Assembly (NCBI GenBank): GCA_022606425.2
Contig: JAHDVF020000208.1
Span: 234,501-298,500 of the forward strand
Reading direction: 5' to 3'
Source of the DNA: Lepidostoma basale
Taxonomy: Eukaryota; Arthropoda; Insecta; Trichoptera; Lepidostomatidae
DNA length: 64,000 nt
A program made the position numbers and the translations under genes. The notes beneath the pieces were generated by a model that saw only the letters and a list, made by a program, of their open reading frames with translations, was not told the origin of the DNA and ran no database searches. This document shows positions 42,415 through 52,306 of this stretch, one piece after another (the first letter of the stretch is position 1; each line of letters starts with the position of its first letter).

Positions 42415-42960
42415 CGAAATCAGACCAATTCAGATATCTCGGATGCCAAGTAACCAGCTCTAATGACCTCCCCAGAGAAGTAAGGTCACTGGTAGATAAG
42501 GCTGCAGAGGTTGCAGACTGCCTGAAAGATGTCATATGGAGAAACAAGGACATGAGGACAGCAAGGTACGCATTTATAAAACCTGTATGCGACCAATCCT
42601 CACATATGGCATTGAATCGAGGGCAGACACTGTCAAGACAAAGAGCATGCTCAGGACAACCGAGATGAAAACACTCCGCGCTTAGCTGGCAAAACCCTAC
42701 GCGATCGTGTTAGGAATACAGAAATCCGAGAAATCTGCGAGGTCGAAGATGTGGTCAGATGGGGACGTCAAAGACGGCGATACTGGCATCAACATGTAGA
42801 AAGAATGAGCTCAAATAGGATACCATACATAGCTCTCCATGGAACGCCAAACGGACAACGCCGACCAGAAAGACCCCCGAAACGGTGGAGAGAAAGCTGG
42901 AGTTCAGCGTCTCAAGAGGACCCGCCTGAAATAACAGACTCCTGAGTCTACCAAAAGTGA
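42415..42960 (+). mobile_element. LINE family E 3' end
   Basis: Frames read DQFRYLGCQVTSSNDLPREV, GKTLRDRVRNTEIREICEVE, DVVRWGRQRRRYWHQHVERM, RRPERPPKRWRESWSSASQE and ITDS-stop. The fragments are joined by frameshifts. Confidence 0.8.
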
Positions 42961-42964
42961 AGAA

Positions 42965-43225
42965 GATATAAATTACCTTAAAAATATACAACACAAGCCG
43001 TTTTATATATTATATAAAGTATTTACAAGTGCAAATCGCTTGAACGAAAATAACAACCAAAATCTTCAGCATTATTATCTAGTGATAAGTTTGTTAAAAA
43101 AAAAACTACCTTAGAAAAATACAAAGCAGCACTATGCGTACATTGTTCTCGTATGACATTATAGTATTTCCCTAATCATGGTTAAATCAGTATCATATTC
43201 TAAGTATTTTAAAAATAAATATAAT
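42965..43225. other. No gene seen
   Basis: AT-rich spacer. Confidence 0.4.
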
Positions 43226-43227
43226 TA

Positions 43228-43868
43228 AAAATTACTATTAAAATTTAAAACACCGTTATAATATCGTCACCTAAGAGTAAGAGGGTTCCAACTAACAAAA
43301 ATTTACATTTGGATTTTTTTCGTGAAAAGGGTTCTTACTAACCTTATCTATACGTACAATAAAAAAAAACATGTAATAGTATCGTCATTTTGATGTTACG
43401 AAAAGAATCAAGTTCACTCAAAACACACGATTCACTGAAGAAGGATTCATTTAAACATAGAACTTTATTATTCCAACTGTTGCCAGACAAAATTTACACG
43501 TTTCTCGGTAAAAGAATCTCTGGAAATTGTAATAAAACCCTTTTATTCCAAGATACACACCCGAAACCAACAAAACTTTGACTTCATTTTTCTCAGCTTT
43601 TTACTTTTGTCAGTTGGAACCTTCTTACTCTCAGGTGACGATATCACAATTTCTTTTTATTCACTGAGAGTGTCGTCACAGCTGTTTCGCCAACCGATGT
43701 TGGCATCATCAGGTGTTACAATAAACTATGATGCTATGATGCTAACTAGTTTATTGTAACACCTGATGATGCCAACATCGGTTGGCGAAACAGCTGTCGC
43801 GACACTCTCAGTGAATAAAAAGAAATTGTGATATTATTAGCGTTTTAAATTTTAAAAGTAATAATGTT
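43228..43868. repeat. Family-1 foldback element with hammerhead-like arms, carrying a nested MITE
   Basis: The outermost arms ATTACTATTAAAATTTAAAA and TTTTAAATTTTAAAAG..TAAT bound the element. The MITE at 43265-43640 is inserted in its left arm. The inner arms (43641-43722 and 43745-43845) are almost perfect inverse complements. The plus arm 43763-43798 has CTGATGA, T, GCCAAC/GTTGGC, GAAA, CAGCTG, TC. The minus arm has the same core, but its cleavage triplet is GTG. Confidence 0.75.
43265..43640. mobile_element. MITE with GTCACCTGAGAG-type ends, copy 2
   Basis: Ends CGTCACCTAAGAGTAAG and CTTACTCTCAGGTGACG, flanked by ATAT on both sides (43261-43264, 43641-43644). It is in the opposite orientation to 377-720 and shares its interior. 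Confidence 0.85.
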
Positions 43869-43869
43869 G

Positions 43870-44115
43870 AAAGTTTTAATTACTCATGAAAAACAGAATA
43901 TGATTAAGATTTGAAACCATAATTTACAATGAAATTTTTTACTTTTAATCCATTAGGATAGTTAAAAACAAAATATGTATAAAGCTAGTATTTTATATTT
44001 ATTTTACTAACCAACACTAAAAACATTTCATTTATAAACATAATTAAATTATGATATTTACGGAACATTCATCACTTACAAATCTATCTCAATTTGTGAT
44101 GCTTGCATCGACTGA
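43870..44115. other. No gene seen
   Basis: AT-rich spacer. Confidence 0.4.
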
Positions 44116-44119
44116 ACAT

Positions 44120-44525
44120 TATCGTATTTATTGTTTCTTGAACAATGATGTAAAACTCCATATTAAATCATTCGTACGAATGAAAACATTTGTTTTCTAG
44201 AAGTTTCATTATATTTTATGGGAATGACATGTTTCGCATTGCTAAGGTATTATCATTGATACGGCGAAACATGTCGTTGATAAAAAATACAATAAAACAG
44301 CTAGAAAACACATGTTTTCTTTCATATTAATAATGAAAATTATCAATTAAAACCGTTATTACATATACTAATACGAATGAAAATGTCTGTTATCTAGAAG
44401 TCTTATTATATTGTGTGGGAATTACGTGTTCGCCTTGCTAAGGCATGTGATAATTTCTTAGGAAGGCGAAACATGTCATTCCCATAAAATATAATAAAAC
44501 TTCTAGAAAATGGACATTTCTATTT
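44120..44525. repeat. Two family-2 hammerhead-type repeats in tandem
   Basis: 44130-44345 begins TTATTGTTTCTTGAACAATG and keeps one arm and part of the other (internal deletion). 44370-44525 has a minus arm and a plus arm at 44447-44476 (TGATAA-like box, GCGAAA, CATG, TC). Both end with AATAAAACTTCTAGAAAA-like flanks. Confidence 0.6.
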
Positions 44526-44529
44526 GTAT

Positions 44530-47500
44530 TATTTATTTAATAGGGTGGTTCTAAAACTTTGGCCGTGTCACGCACTTCTTGCATTATCGAGTTTTGCTGT
44601 CCTGCAGTGAAGGTTCCAAGTATTCTGCTGCGAAGGAAGGTTGCAGTAGGGTAAAACAAGAGAATTGAAGTGCTTGCATGAGGTTTATCTTCTTTTCGAA
44701 AGATAAATAAGCAGAATGACAAGTCGGGAGAAGAGTAAGGACCAACCGCTGTTGTCCAGAAATAAGCATTAAGAAAGGCAAAGGCTCAAAGAGCAAAGTG
44801 ACTTTGATGCCAATCCAGAGCTGCCAGGAGTGCCGGACGAACTAAAGGCCATGTTGAAGGGATTTGGCCTAGGCCCTGAGATTTCCATTAAAAAGATCAA
44901 AAGCCCATAGGACAAAGTGGCTGTGATGTAAGCGTATCTAGCGCCACTCACAGCGCTGGTATCTTCGTCATGGATTTTGGAGTGCTGAATTGAGGGTTCT
45001 TGGCAATGGCTGCTACCATCAACATCGTAAGGAATGCCTAAACAACCGAAACCTAAAAGAAATAAGCCCGCGACAATGACTCCATATCTCAAGGAGATAT
45101 TAAAGAATACAGTGACACCTGGATTTTACGTCCCCGTATTTAACGTTTTTCCACCAATTGCGTTTTATTATTTAAGTCCCGATATATTTTAGTACATTTT
45201 TCACCCGTTTTTACGTTCTTTTTCCCGCAATTTACGTCGAAAATATTCAAAATATGCGAGTTACGCGCGCTTGACAATGAGTCGGCGCATCGTTTCGGCC
45301 GTGATTGGTCGGCGAGCGACGTTGTTATTGGTTGGCATACGGTGCGCAGCGTGGTGATTGGTCGACATTTTTCAATTTTCGCCGGTTAACATCTGTCATT
45401 CGGTTTTCGACTCGATTTGTAACGCTTCGTTCTTTTTTGACATTAGTCGCGATCGTCTTTTACTAACAGTTTATACGTTTTTTGTTTGTTTTTTTAAGTT
45501 AATTACAATATTTTCTTTCTTTTTACATCGGTTTCATTTTGGTTCACGCATTTTGCGAACTAATCTACGTGATTTAAAAAAAGTTATTTTTCAATAACCC
45601 CCATTTATGATTTTTTTCTCAGTCCCTTAAAAACGTAAAATAGGGTTTTCACTGTATTTCCTTATGCCCAGAAATAAGCATTAAGAAAGGCAAAGACTCA
45701 AAAAGCAAAGTGACTTTGATGCCAATCCCAGAGCTGCCAGGAGTGCCGGACGAACTAAAGGCCAAGTTGAAGGGATTTGGCCTAGGCCCTGAGATTTCTA
45801 TTAAAAAGATCAAAAGCCAAAAGGACAAAGTGGCGCCACTGGCTTTGTTGTCCTGCAGTGAAGATTCCAAGTATTCTGCTGTGAAGCAAGGTTGCAGTAG
45901 GATAAAACAAGAGAAGTGATGCGCTTGCATATGGTTTATCTTCTTTTCGAAAGATAAATAAGCAGAATGACAAGTCGAGAGAAGAGTAAGGGCCAGTCAA
46001 CGTTATCCAGAAATGAGCATTAACAAAGGCAAAGGCTCAAAGAGCAAAGTGACTTTAATGCCAATCCCAGAGCTGCCAGGAGTGCCGGACGAACTAATGG
46101 CCATGTTGAATGGATTTGGCCTAGGCCCTGAGATTTCTATTAAAAAGATCAAAAGCCAAAAGGACAAAGTGACTGCGATGCCGGTGTGTCTGACGTCATT
46201 CACAGCGCCGGTATCCTCGTCGTGGATTTTGGCGTGCCGGATTGAGAGCCCTTGGCAAAGGTTGTTGCCATCAACATCGTCGGGAATGTCTTAACAACCG
46301 AAACCTAAAAGAAGAAAGAAGCCCGCGACAATGACTCCAAATCTCAAGGAGATATTAAAGAATATTTGCTTATGCCCAGAAATAAGCATTCAGAAAGGCT
46401 CAAAGAGCAAAGTGACTTTAATACCAATCCCAGAGCTGCCAGGAGTGCCGGACAAACTAAAGACCATGTAGAAGGGATTCGGCCTAAGCCCTGAGATTTC
46501 CATTAAATATATCAAAAGGCCAATGGACAAAGTGACTGTGATACCAGACACGCCGGTTGAGCAAGAGCCCTTACCCCCAGTAGAAGACAATTGTGGACCC
46601 ACTTATCGCATAAATGAGGCCTGGCATGTTAGCGGAACACTGCCGGAAAGTTCAAGATAAAGATATCGGCGGAACATCAAGTTTTAACCCGGTTAACACC
46701 AGAATTAACCGTGAAGCCAGTGATACCAATTATGCCAGAAAAAAAGACGTTGAATATTGAAGAGAACACACATTCCACTTATAAAACCTTGACTCTTCCA
46801 CTGTCGCTCTAATACTGGTGCTTGTAAAATTAATTTAGTTTAATTATTTTTTGTATTCCTTTCTCTAAAAAGCTTTTGACCGCATACCAAGAAGCTTTAT
46901 AGCAAGCTTTAAGAAATGCAAAGGCTCAAAGAGCAAAGTGACTTTGATGCCAATTCCAGAGCTGCCAGGAGTGCCAGACGAACTAAAGGCCGTGTTGAAG
47001 GGATTTGGCCTAGGCCCTGAGATTTCTATTAAAAAGATCAAAAGGCAAATGGACTAGGTGACTGTGATGCCAGACACGCCGGCTTGCGAAGATCCCTTGC
47101 TCTCAGTAGAGGACAATTGTGGACCCACTTATCGCATAAATGAGGCCCGGCATGTCAGCAGAACACTGCCGGAAAGTTCAAGAGTTCTTCACTTGGCCCA
47201 GAGATAAAGATATCGGCGGAACATCAAGTTTTAACCTGGTTAACGTCAGAATTAACCGTGAAGACAGTGATACCAATTATGCCAGAAAAAAAGTCGTTGA
47301 ATATTGAAGGGAACACACTTTCCACTTATGAAACCTTGACTCTTCCACTGTCGACCTAATACTGGTGCTTGTAAAATGAATTTAGTTTCATTAATTATTT
47401 TTTGTATTCCTTTCTCTAAAAAGCTTTTGACCGCATACCAAGAAGCTTTATAGCAAGCTTTAAGAAACGCAAAGGCTCAAAGAGCAAAGTGACTTTGATG

Positions 47501-48010
47501 CCAATTCCAGAGCTGCCAGGAGTGCCGGACGAACTAAAGGCCATGTTGAAGGGATTTGGCCTAGGCCCTGAGATTTCCATTAAAAAGATCAAAAGGCCAA
47601 TGGACAAAGTGACTGCGATACCAGACACGCTGGTTGAGCAAGAGCCCTTACCCCCAGTACAGGACAATCGTGGACCCACTTATCACTTTAATGAGGCCCG
47701 GCATGTCAGCGGAACACTGCCAGAGTAGTTCAAGAGTTCTACACTTGGCCCAGAGGCAAATATATCGGCGGAACATCAAGTTTTAACCCGGTTAACACCA
47801 GAATTAACCGTGAAGCCAGTGATGCCAATTATGCCAGAAAAAAAGACGTTGAATATTGAAGAGAACACACTTTCCACTTATAAAACCTTGACTCTTCCAC
47901 TGTCGCTCTAATACTGGTGCTTGTAAAATTAGTTTAGTTTAATTATTTTTTATATTCCTTTCTCTAAAAAGCTTTTGACCGTAGACCAAGAAGCTTAATA
48001 TAGCAAGCTC
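44530..48010 (+). pseudogene. Tandem array of decayed coding cassettes of unknown origin
   Basis: Six copies of a coding-like cassette start near 44778, 45672, 46018, 46385, 46918 and 47466. The shared frame reads SKVTLMPIPELPGVPDELKA then MLKGFGLGPEISIKKIK. Several copies are preceded by PEISIKKGKGSK, so the protein itself looks internally repeated. The first part of the array (44530-46380) uses one flank (CAGAATGACAAGTCG..GAGAAGAGTAAGG). The last three units are about 540-550 bp each and carry a second open segment (PELTVKPVIPIMPEKKTLNI), each ending near AAGCTTTATAGCAAGC. Every copy has a stop or frameshift. I do not recognise the protein. A pogo MITE is inserted at 45110. Confidence 0.7.
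45110..45654. mobile_element. Pogo/Tigger-type MITE with a CpG-rich, CCAAT-box core
   Basis: CAGTGACACCTGGATTTTAC at the left end and GTAAAATAGGGTTTTCACTG at the right are flanked by TA (45108-45109, 45655-45656). It interrupts a cassette of the tandem array (AAAGAATA|TTTCC). The interior (about 45255-45365) is CpG-rich and has ATTGG three times (GTGATTGGTCGGCG, TATTGGTTGG, GTGATTGGTCGAC). Confidence 0.85.
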
Positions 48011-48019
48011 TAAGATCGC

Positions 48020-48998
48020 ACGGTGTACCTGAACACTACATACGACTCACTATCGATATGTATGAAAACGTACAAACGTATGCTAGAGATAGAGCTTCAA
48101 TATAAAAGTAGGTGTCCATCAAGGCAGCGCCCTTAATCCCCTATTATTTAACATCGGATGACATGCCCCTGATATCTGACAATGAACAGCAAATTCAAGA
48201 AAATCTAGAATAGAGAAACTCACTCGAATTAAATGGTTTGCGCATTAGCAGAACAAAGACAGTTTTTACAATGTGTAACTTAAACCCAGATGCCGCCTTA
48301 AACTCAGATGTTATGTTAGATAGCACAATCCTTCCAAGGGTAAAAACTTTCAAGCATCTGGGATCGGTTATATCCGAGGATGGATCAATTGAAGCGGACA
48401 TAACCAACCGAACCATATCTGGATGGAATAAATGGCGAACACTAACTGGAATTTTGTGTGATCCGAAAATGCCAATAAGGGCATTACTATATAGAAGCGA
48501 AGTATGGCCAGCTAAAAAAAGATCCATGAACAAAAACTCCATACAACAGAAATGCGCATGCTGCGGTGGTCGGGAGGAGTCACATTGAAAAACTAGGTGC
48601 GCAACCAATGTGTGAGGGGAAGTTTCAAGGTAGCCCTCATAAAACAAAAGTCAGAAGCAAGGCTCCGATGGTACGGTCACATGATAAGGAGCCCTCACGA
48701 CCATGTTGTGAAAGTGTCTTTCCGTGACTAGTAAGAAAGCGAGAGGAAGACCTCAAACTACCTGACTGATGAATGTGCAGAGGTATATGAAAACCCCAGG
48801 CTTTTAAGAGGAAGCTGCCTACAAAAGAAATACCTGGCGCCAAATGATAAGACAGGTTCTGGAGTGGAGACCGCTTACAGGATTCCGTAGAGTTGGATGT
48901 CCCCCTGCCCGCTGGACCAACGATCTGAAGAGGATTGCTGGACATGTTAGGTACAACGTTCAGCAGTGGATGACAGACGGCTGATGATGATGATGAAA
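48020..48998 (+). mobile_element. LINE family G 3' half
   Basis: Decayed reverse-transcriptase and post-RT sequence: MRISRTKTVFTMCN, FKHLGSVISEDGSIEADITN, RPLTGFRRVGCPPARWTNDL and YNVQQWMTDG, ending in (GATGAT)n. Several stops and frameshifts are present, and the YADD region is not intact. Confidence 0.75.
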
Positions 48999-49019
48999 TG
49001 ATAAGAAATGCCGACCCGC

Positions 49020-49165
49020 GGAAACGGGAAGAGGCGAGGGGAACGAAAAAATAGATTCCTTTCTCTAATGTTATATGGGTTGGGACCAGAAATCAATTGT
49101 GAACGGCTGTTTTCGCTTTCATTGATAAATTCTTGTTTCTAATAACTATTTTTAAAGATCCATTT
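49020..49165 (-). mobile_element. LINE family C scrap, minus strand
   Basis: GTTATATGGGTTGGGACCAG and GTGAACGGCTGTTTTCGCTT are the complement of the 5' part of family C tails (compare 12085-12120). Confidence 0.55.
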
Positions 49166-49194
49166 GCTTTGTTGTATGTTTGAATGTCTTATTT

Positions 49195-49505
49195 TGGAAC
49201 AGTGGATACGTGGAATATAAATTAAATAAACACAAAAGCCCGGATCATCTAAAAGAACATGATGTGTTATATTATTTTTATTTTATTTTATATTATTTGT
49301 TTTAGATTTATTTTGTGGATGTTGGATGATCGAAGTGTGCGTGGGAGATGCCTATTGGTGGCGATGAAGTTCGCAACCCATCACACCGCGTCTCCCGCGG
49401 GGGCGAAAAGTGAAGAATGGAGTGCCGCATCGGTTAAAGTGTGGCAGTCCATTCTTTATGCCTACCCCTTCGGGAGACGGCATTGTGGTTAGTTAGTTAG
49501 TTAAT
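49195..49505 (+). mobile_element. Element J, copy 3
   Basis: GGATACGTGGAATATAAATT through GATCGAAGTGTGCGTGGGAG and GGAGTGCCGCATCGGTTAAA to TACCCCTTCGGGAGACGG and (GTTA)n. A family-2 repeat scrap (AATATGGAGTATACATCATT) follows at 49508-49552. Confidence 0.7.
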
Positions 49506-49559
49506 TATTTAATATGGAGTATACATCATTGTTAAAGAAACGATAAATAAATTATTACA

Positions 49560-50390
49560 TTATTGCCGTGCATATTTAATTTATATAAGTCTGATATAAG
49601 ATGGCTTTAAAGAGAAAAAAGAAAAAAATGTAAATATTTAAATTAAATATAATGTATGCTCGAAGAAGATACCACGAGACAAACATACCCAATCTTCCAA
49701 GATATATAATAGATAATAAAAACTGCAATAATCACAATGTTTACATTATCTATAGAAAGTCTGGAAAATTTATTACTAAAAAATTCTTTAAGAAGGCATA
49801 ATAAATAAGTTTATTATTTATCAACAATAAATGTTAAAACTTAGTGCATTTGATAAAAAAACGATATAATAAATTATGTGATAAATGGAATATATGCATA
49901 ATACATACTTCATATAATGTAAGGTTATAAAATGTCAAATAAGAGTTTAAAAAAATACTGATATGAAAAATATTCAATTGGCGTGTTGCTTCTGTTTATA
50001 GATAAGTGAATTATTATTATTTTGTTAAATAGCTCTTTACATCGTTACAGCGGAAGCCAAATCCATGCAAAGAGTGGAAAACAAACACCAAAGGAAATGT
50101 ACATAGAACCATGTGAATAGAAATATGACAGTTCTCTTTTTTGATATTATATTTGGGGTATTCACAAATTTGCTATAACTGCATCTAAATCTCAATCGCC
50201 ACCTCATTTAGAATACGAATAGCTTCAATATAGAACTTAAAAGCGCCTCTGTGCGGCAATTTAGAGCGTAAAATAAGATATGCCCCTTTGCTCTGCTATA
50301 GCTGTGGGGAATGTACAGATTTAGTTCTCTCAGTATTTCTGGATTGTAAATACCCCCAGATAACAGTTAATTATCCTCATATAAAATAAA
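49560..50390. other. No gene seen
   Basis: AT-rich spacer. 50030-50085 is a reversed SINE scrap (AGCTCTTTACATCGTTACAG). Confidence 0.45.
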
Positions 50391-50394
50391 ATTA

Positions 50395-51080
50395 ATATGA
50401 CAAAGATAAAAATATTGACTAACACACAAATTGAAGACATTGAAATCCATAATAAAAATGTAGAAGTGGTAGAAGAATATGAATATGTCTACCTCGGTCA
50501 TCTGTTGGCTTTTGGAAGAGGGGGTCAAGTCAAGGAGATTGATAGAAGAATACAGCTCAGTTGGTCTGCATTCGGAAGGCTGGGCAACATCTTCAAGTCG
50601 GACATGCCACAAAATTTAAAAACAAAAGTGCTGGACCGGTGTGTGTTACCTGTGATGACCTATGGATGCAAGACATGGACGTTAACTAAAGAAGCAATGC
50701 ACAAAATCAAAGTTGCACAACGGGCCATGGAAAGATCCATGTTGGGTAGCTCGCTTAGAGACTATATACCCAACGTGAAGATTAGAAGATGCACCAGGGT
50801 CACCGATGTAGGGATACGCTTTGCGAGAATGAAGTGACAATGGGCTGGTCATGTGTGTCGACGAGATGATGGAAGATGGAGCCAGAGGGTTACTGAATGG
50901 AGGCCAAGGTTGGGCCGGAGAAGTGTCAGAAGACAGCCAACCAGGTGTAGCGATGATATTGTGCAGACTGCGGGAAGGGCCTGGAGAACACTGGCGAGAG
51001 ACCGAGAGAGATGGCGTAGGAATGGAGAGGCTTACGTCCAACAGTGGATGGAAACAAGCTGACGAAGAATAGAAAATAAA
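50395..51080 (+). mobile_element. LINE family F 3' end
   Basis: VEVVEEYEYVYLGHLL, KVLDRCVLPVMTYGCKTWTL and RSMLGSSLRDYIPNVKIRR, then one stop (at 50835), QWAGHVCRRDDGRWSQRVTE and RERWRRNGEAYVQQWMETS. It is a single-stop copy of a reverse-transcriptase C-terminus and among the best preserved in the window. Confidence 0.85.
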
Positions 51081-51084
51081 AATA

Positions 51085-51370
51085 TAATACATTAGGTCAT
51101 TTTATAATATTCACAGTATTAAATATTAGTTGCCTTTAGTAATAAAATGTCATAATTAATAAAATATAAACCACAATTATAATAAAATAATTTCTATTCA
51201 CCTGACATAACCTTACATGACACATATTTAAGGTATTGTAAGGTTCATAGAGAAATAATATATTCATAGAGGAAATAAAGAGGGAACAGACTTTTATGAT
51301 ACAAATATCATCATTTTTGTTTATGGTAGATAATATTTTATAAAACTGTTTTATGCCATTATTTTAACAT
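51085..51370. other. No gene seen
   Basis: AT-rich spacer. Confidence 0.4.
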
Positions 51371-51375
51371 ATTAA

Positions 51376-51980
51376 CCCTTACCACTCCTTTGTCGAATGC
51401 CAGCCGACATCGCTATATGTATGCTACAACTAAGTTGTCGGGTGGCGGCCGACAAGATAAGACTTGCGCGCGCGGTGTATTTTCGCACGCAAAACTTGAC
51501 ACGTGTCGTTGTTTCTTGTGATTATTCGTTAAAAAAAAAATTATTTCACGTTTTAATAAGATTTTGACTGTTTTCCGTTTTTATTTTACATTACCTAAAA
51601 TGGCGGGAACTTCGCGCGATACGTCATGCAGAGGAGCGATTAGAGTACAAGCCCCACTTCATTGCCAAACTGGACAAAGGTTCTAAAGACTGTACTGTGT
51701 GCAGTAACAGAAAGATTCTAGGGGGAAGACCGGAAACAGTGTGGTTTTGTGAGACCTGTTCCAGAAAACCTGGTCTCCATCCTGGAGATTGTTTTAAAAA
51801 GTACCATACTATGCAAAACTATAAGTAGTTCAAATTTGTTTTTTATTTGAAGAATAAATCATTACAAATGAATTTTTAACGATTTTTTTTGTAACTACCT
51901 ATCAATAAATTAATATTTTGACATTATTTAAATTAGAATTGGCTGACAAACAATATCAAAAAATAATGGAGTGGTAAGGG
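51376..51980 (+). mobile_element. Non-autonomous piggyBac element keeping the C-terminal zinc-ribbon
   Basis: TTAA flanks both ends (51372-51375, 51981-51984). Terminal repeats are CCCTTACCACTCC and GGAGTGGTAAGGG. After an ATG at 51601 (MAGTSRDTSC) a deletion joins, out of frame, the end of a piggyBac transposase: KDCTVCSNRKILGG, VWFCETCSRKPGLHPGDCFK and KYHTMQNYK-stop. The CxxC..CxxC..H..C pattern is the C-terminal Cys-rich domain. The DDD catalytic core is gone. Confidence 0.9.
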
Positions 51981-52306
51981 TTAACAAACATAAAAAGTTT
52001 TTGTTATATTATATTATTAATATTAGAGTAATCCAAGCGCTAGAAATAAAATAATTTCTACTTTTTCTGTTAACATTCAACATTACAACACAAAAATACC
52101 ATAAAAAATAAGGTTAATTTATGTTAGGCAAACATAAATAAAACAAAATTACATCATTGAAGTACATATCTCTTAGACAAGCGCCCCAACTGTGTATTTC
52201 GTTGAATAGAGGTTAGGTTAGTGTCAGATGTGGCCTTGAAAGGGCGTTCAAGCGACGACGTGTGAGGGTTTCAAGCCAGTGGCGGATATGTCGGGCGCGT
52301 GTAAAG

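Noticed and set aside
45649..46203. Minus-strand frames (SSSGTPGSSGIGIKVTLLFE type) repeated through the cassette array
   Set aside because: The plus-strand frame is conserved between cassettes in a protein-like way, and the minus frames simply mirror it.
50682..51092. 136-codon minus-strand frame
   Set aside because: Antisense to the LINE family F tail. The plus strand carries the reverse-transcriptase motifs.
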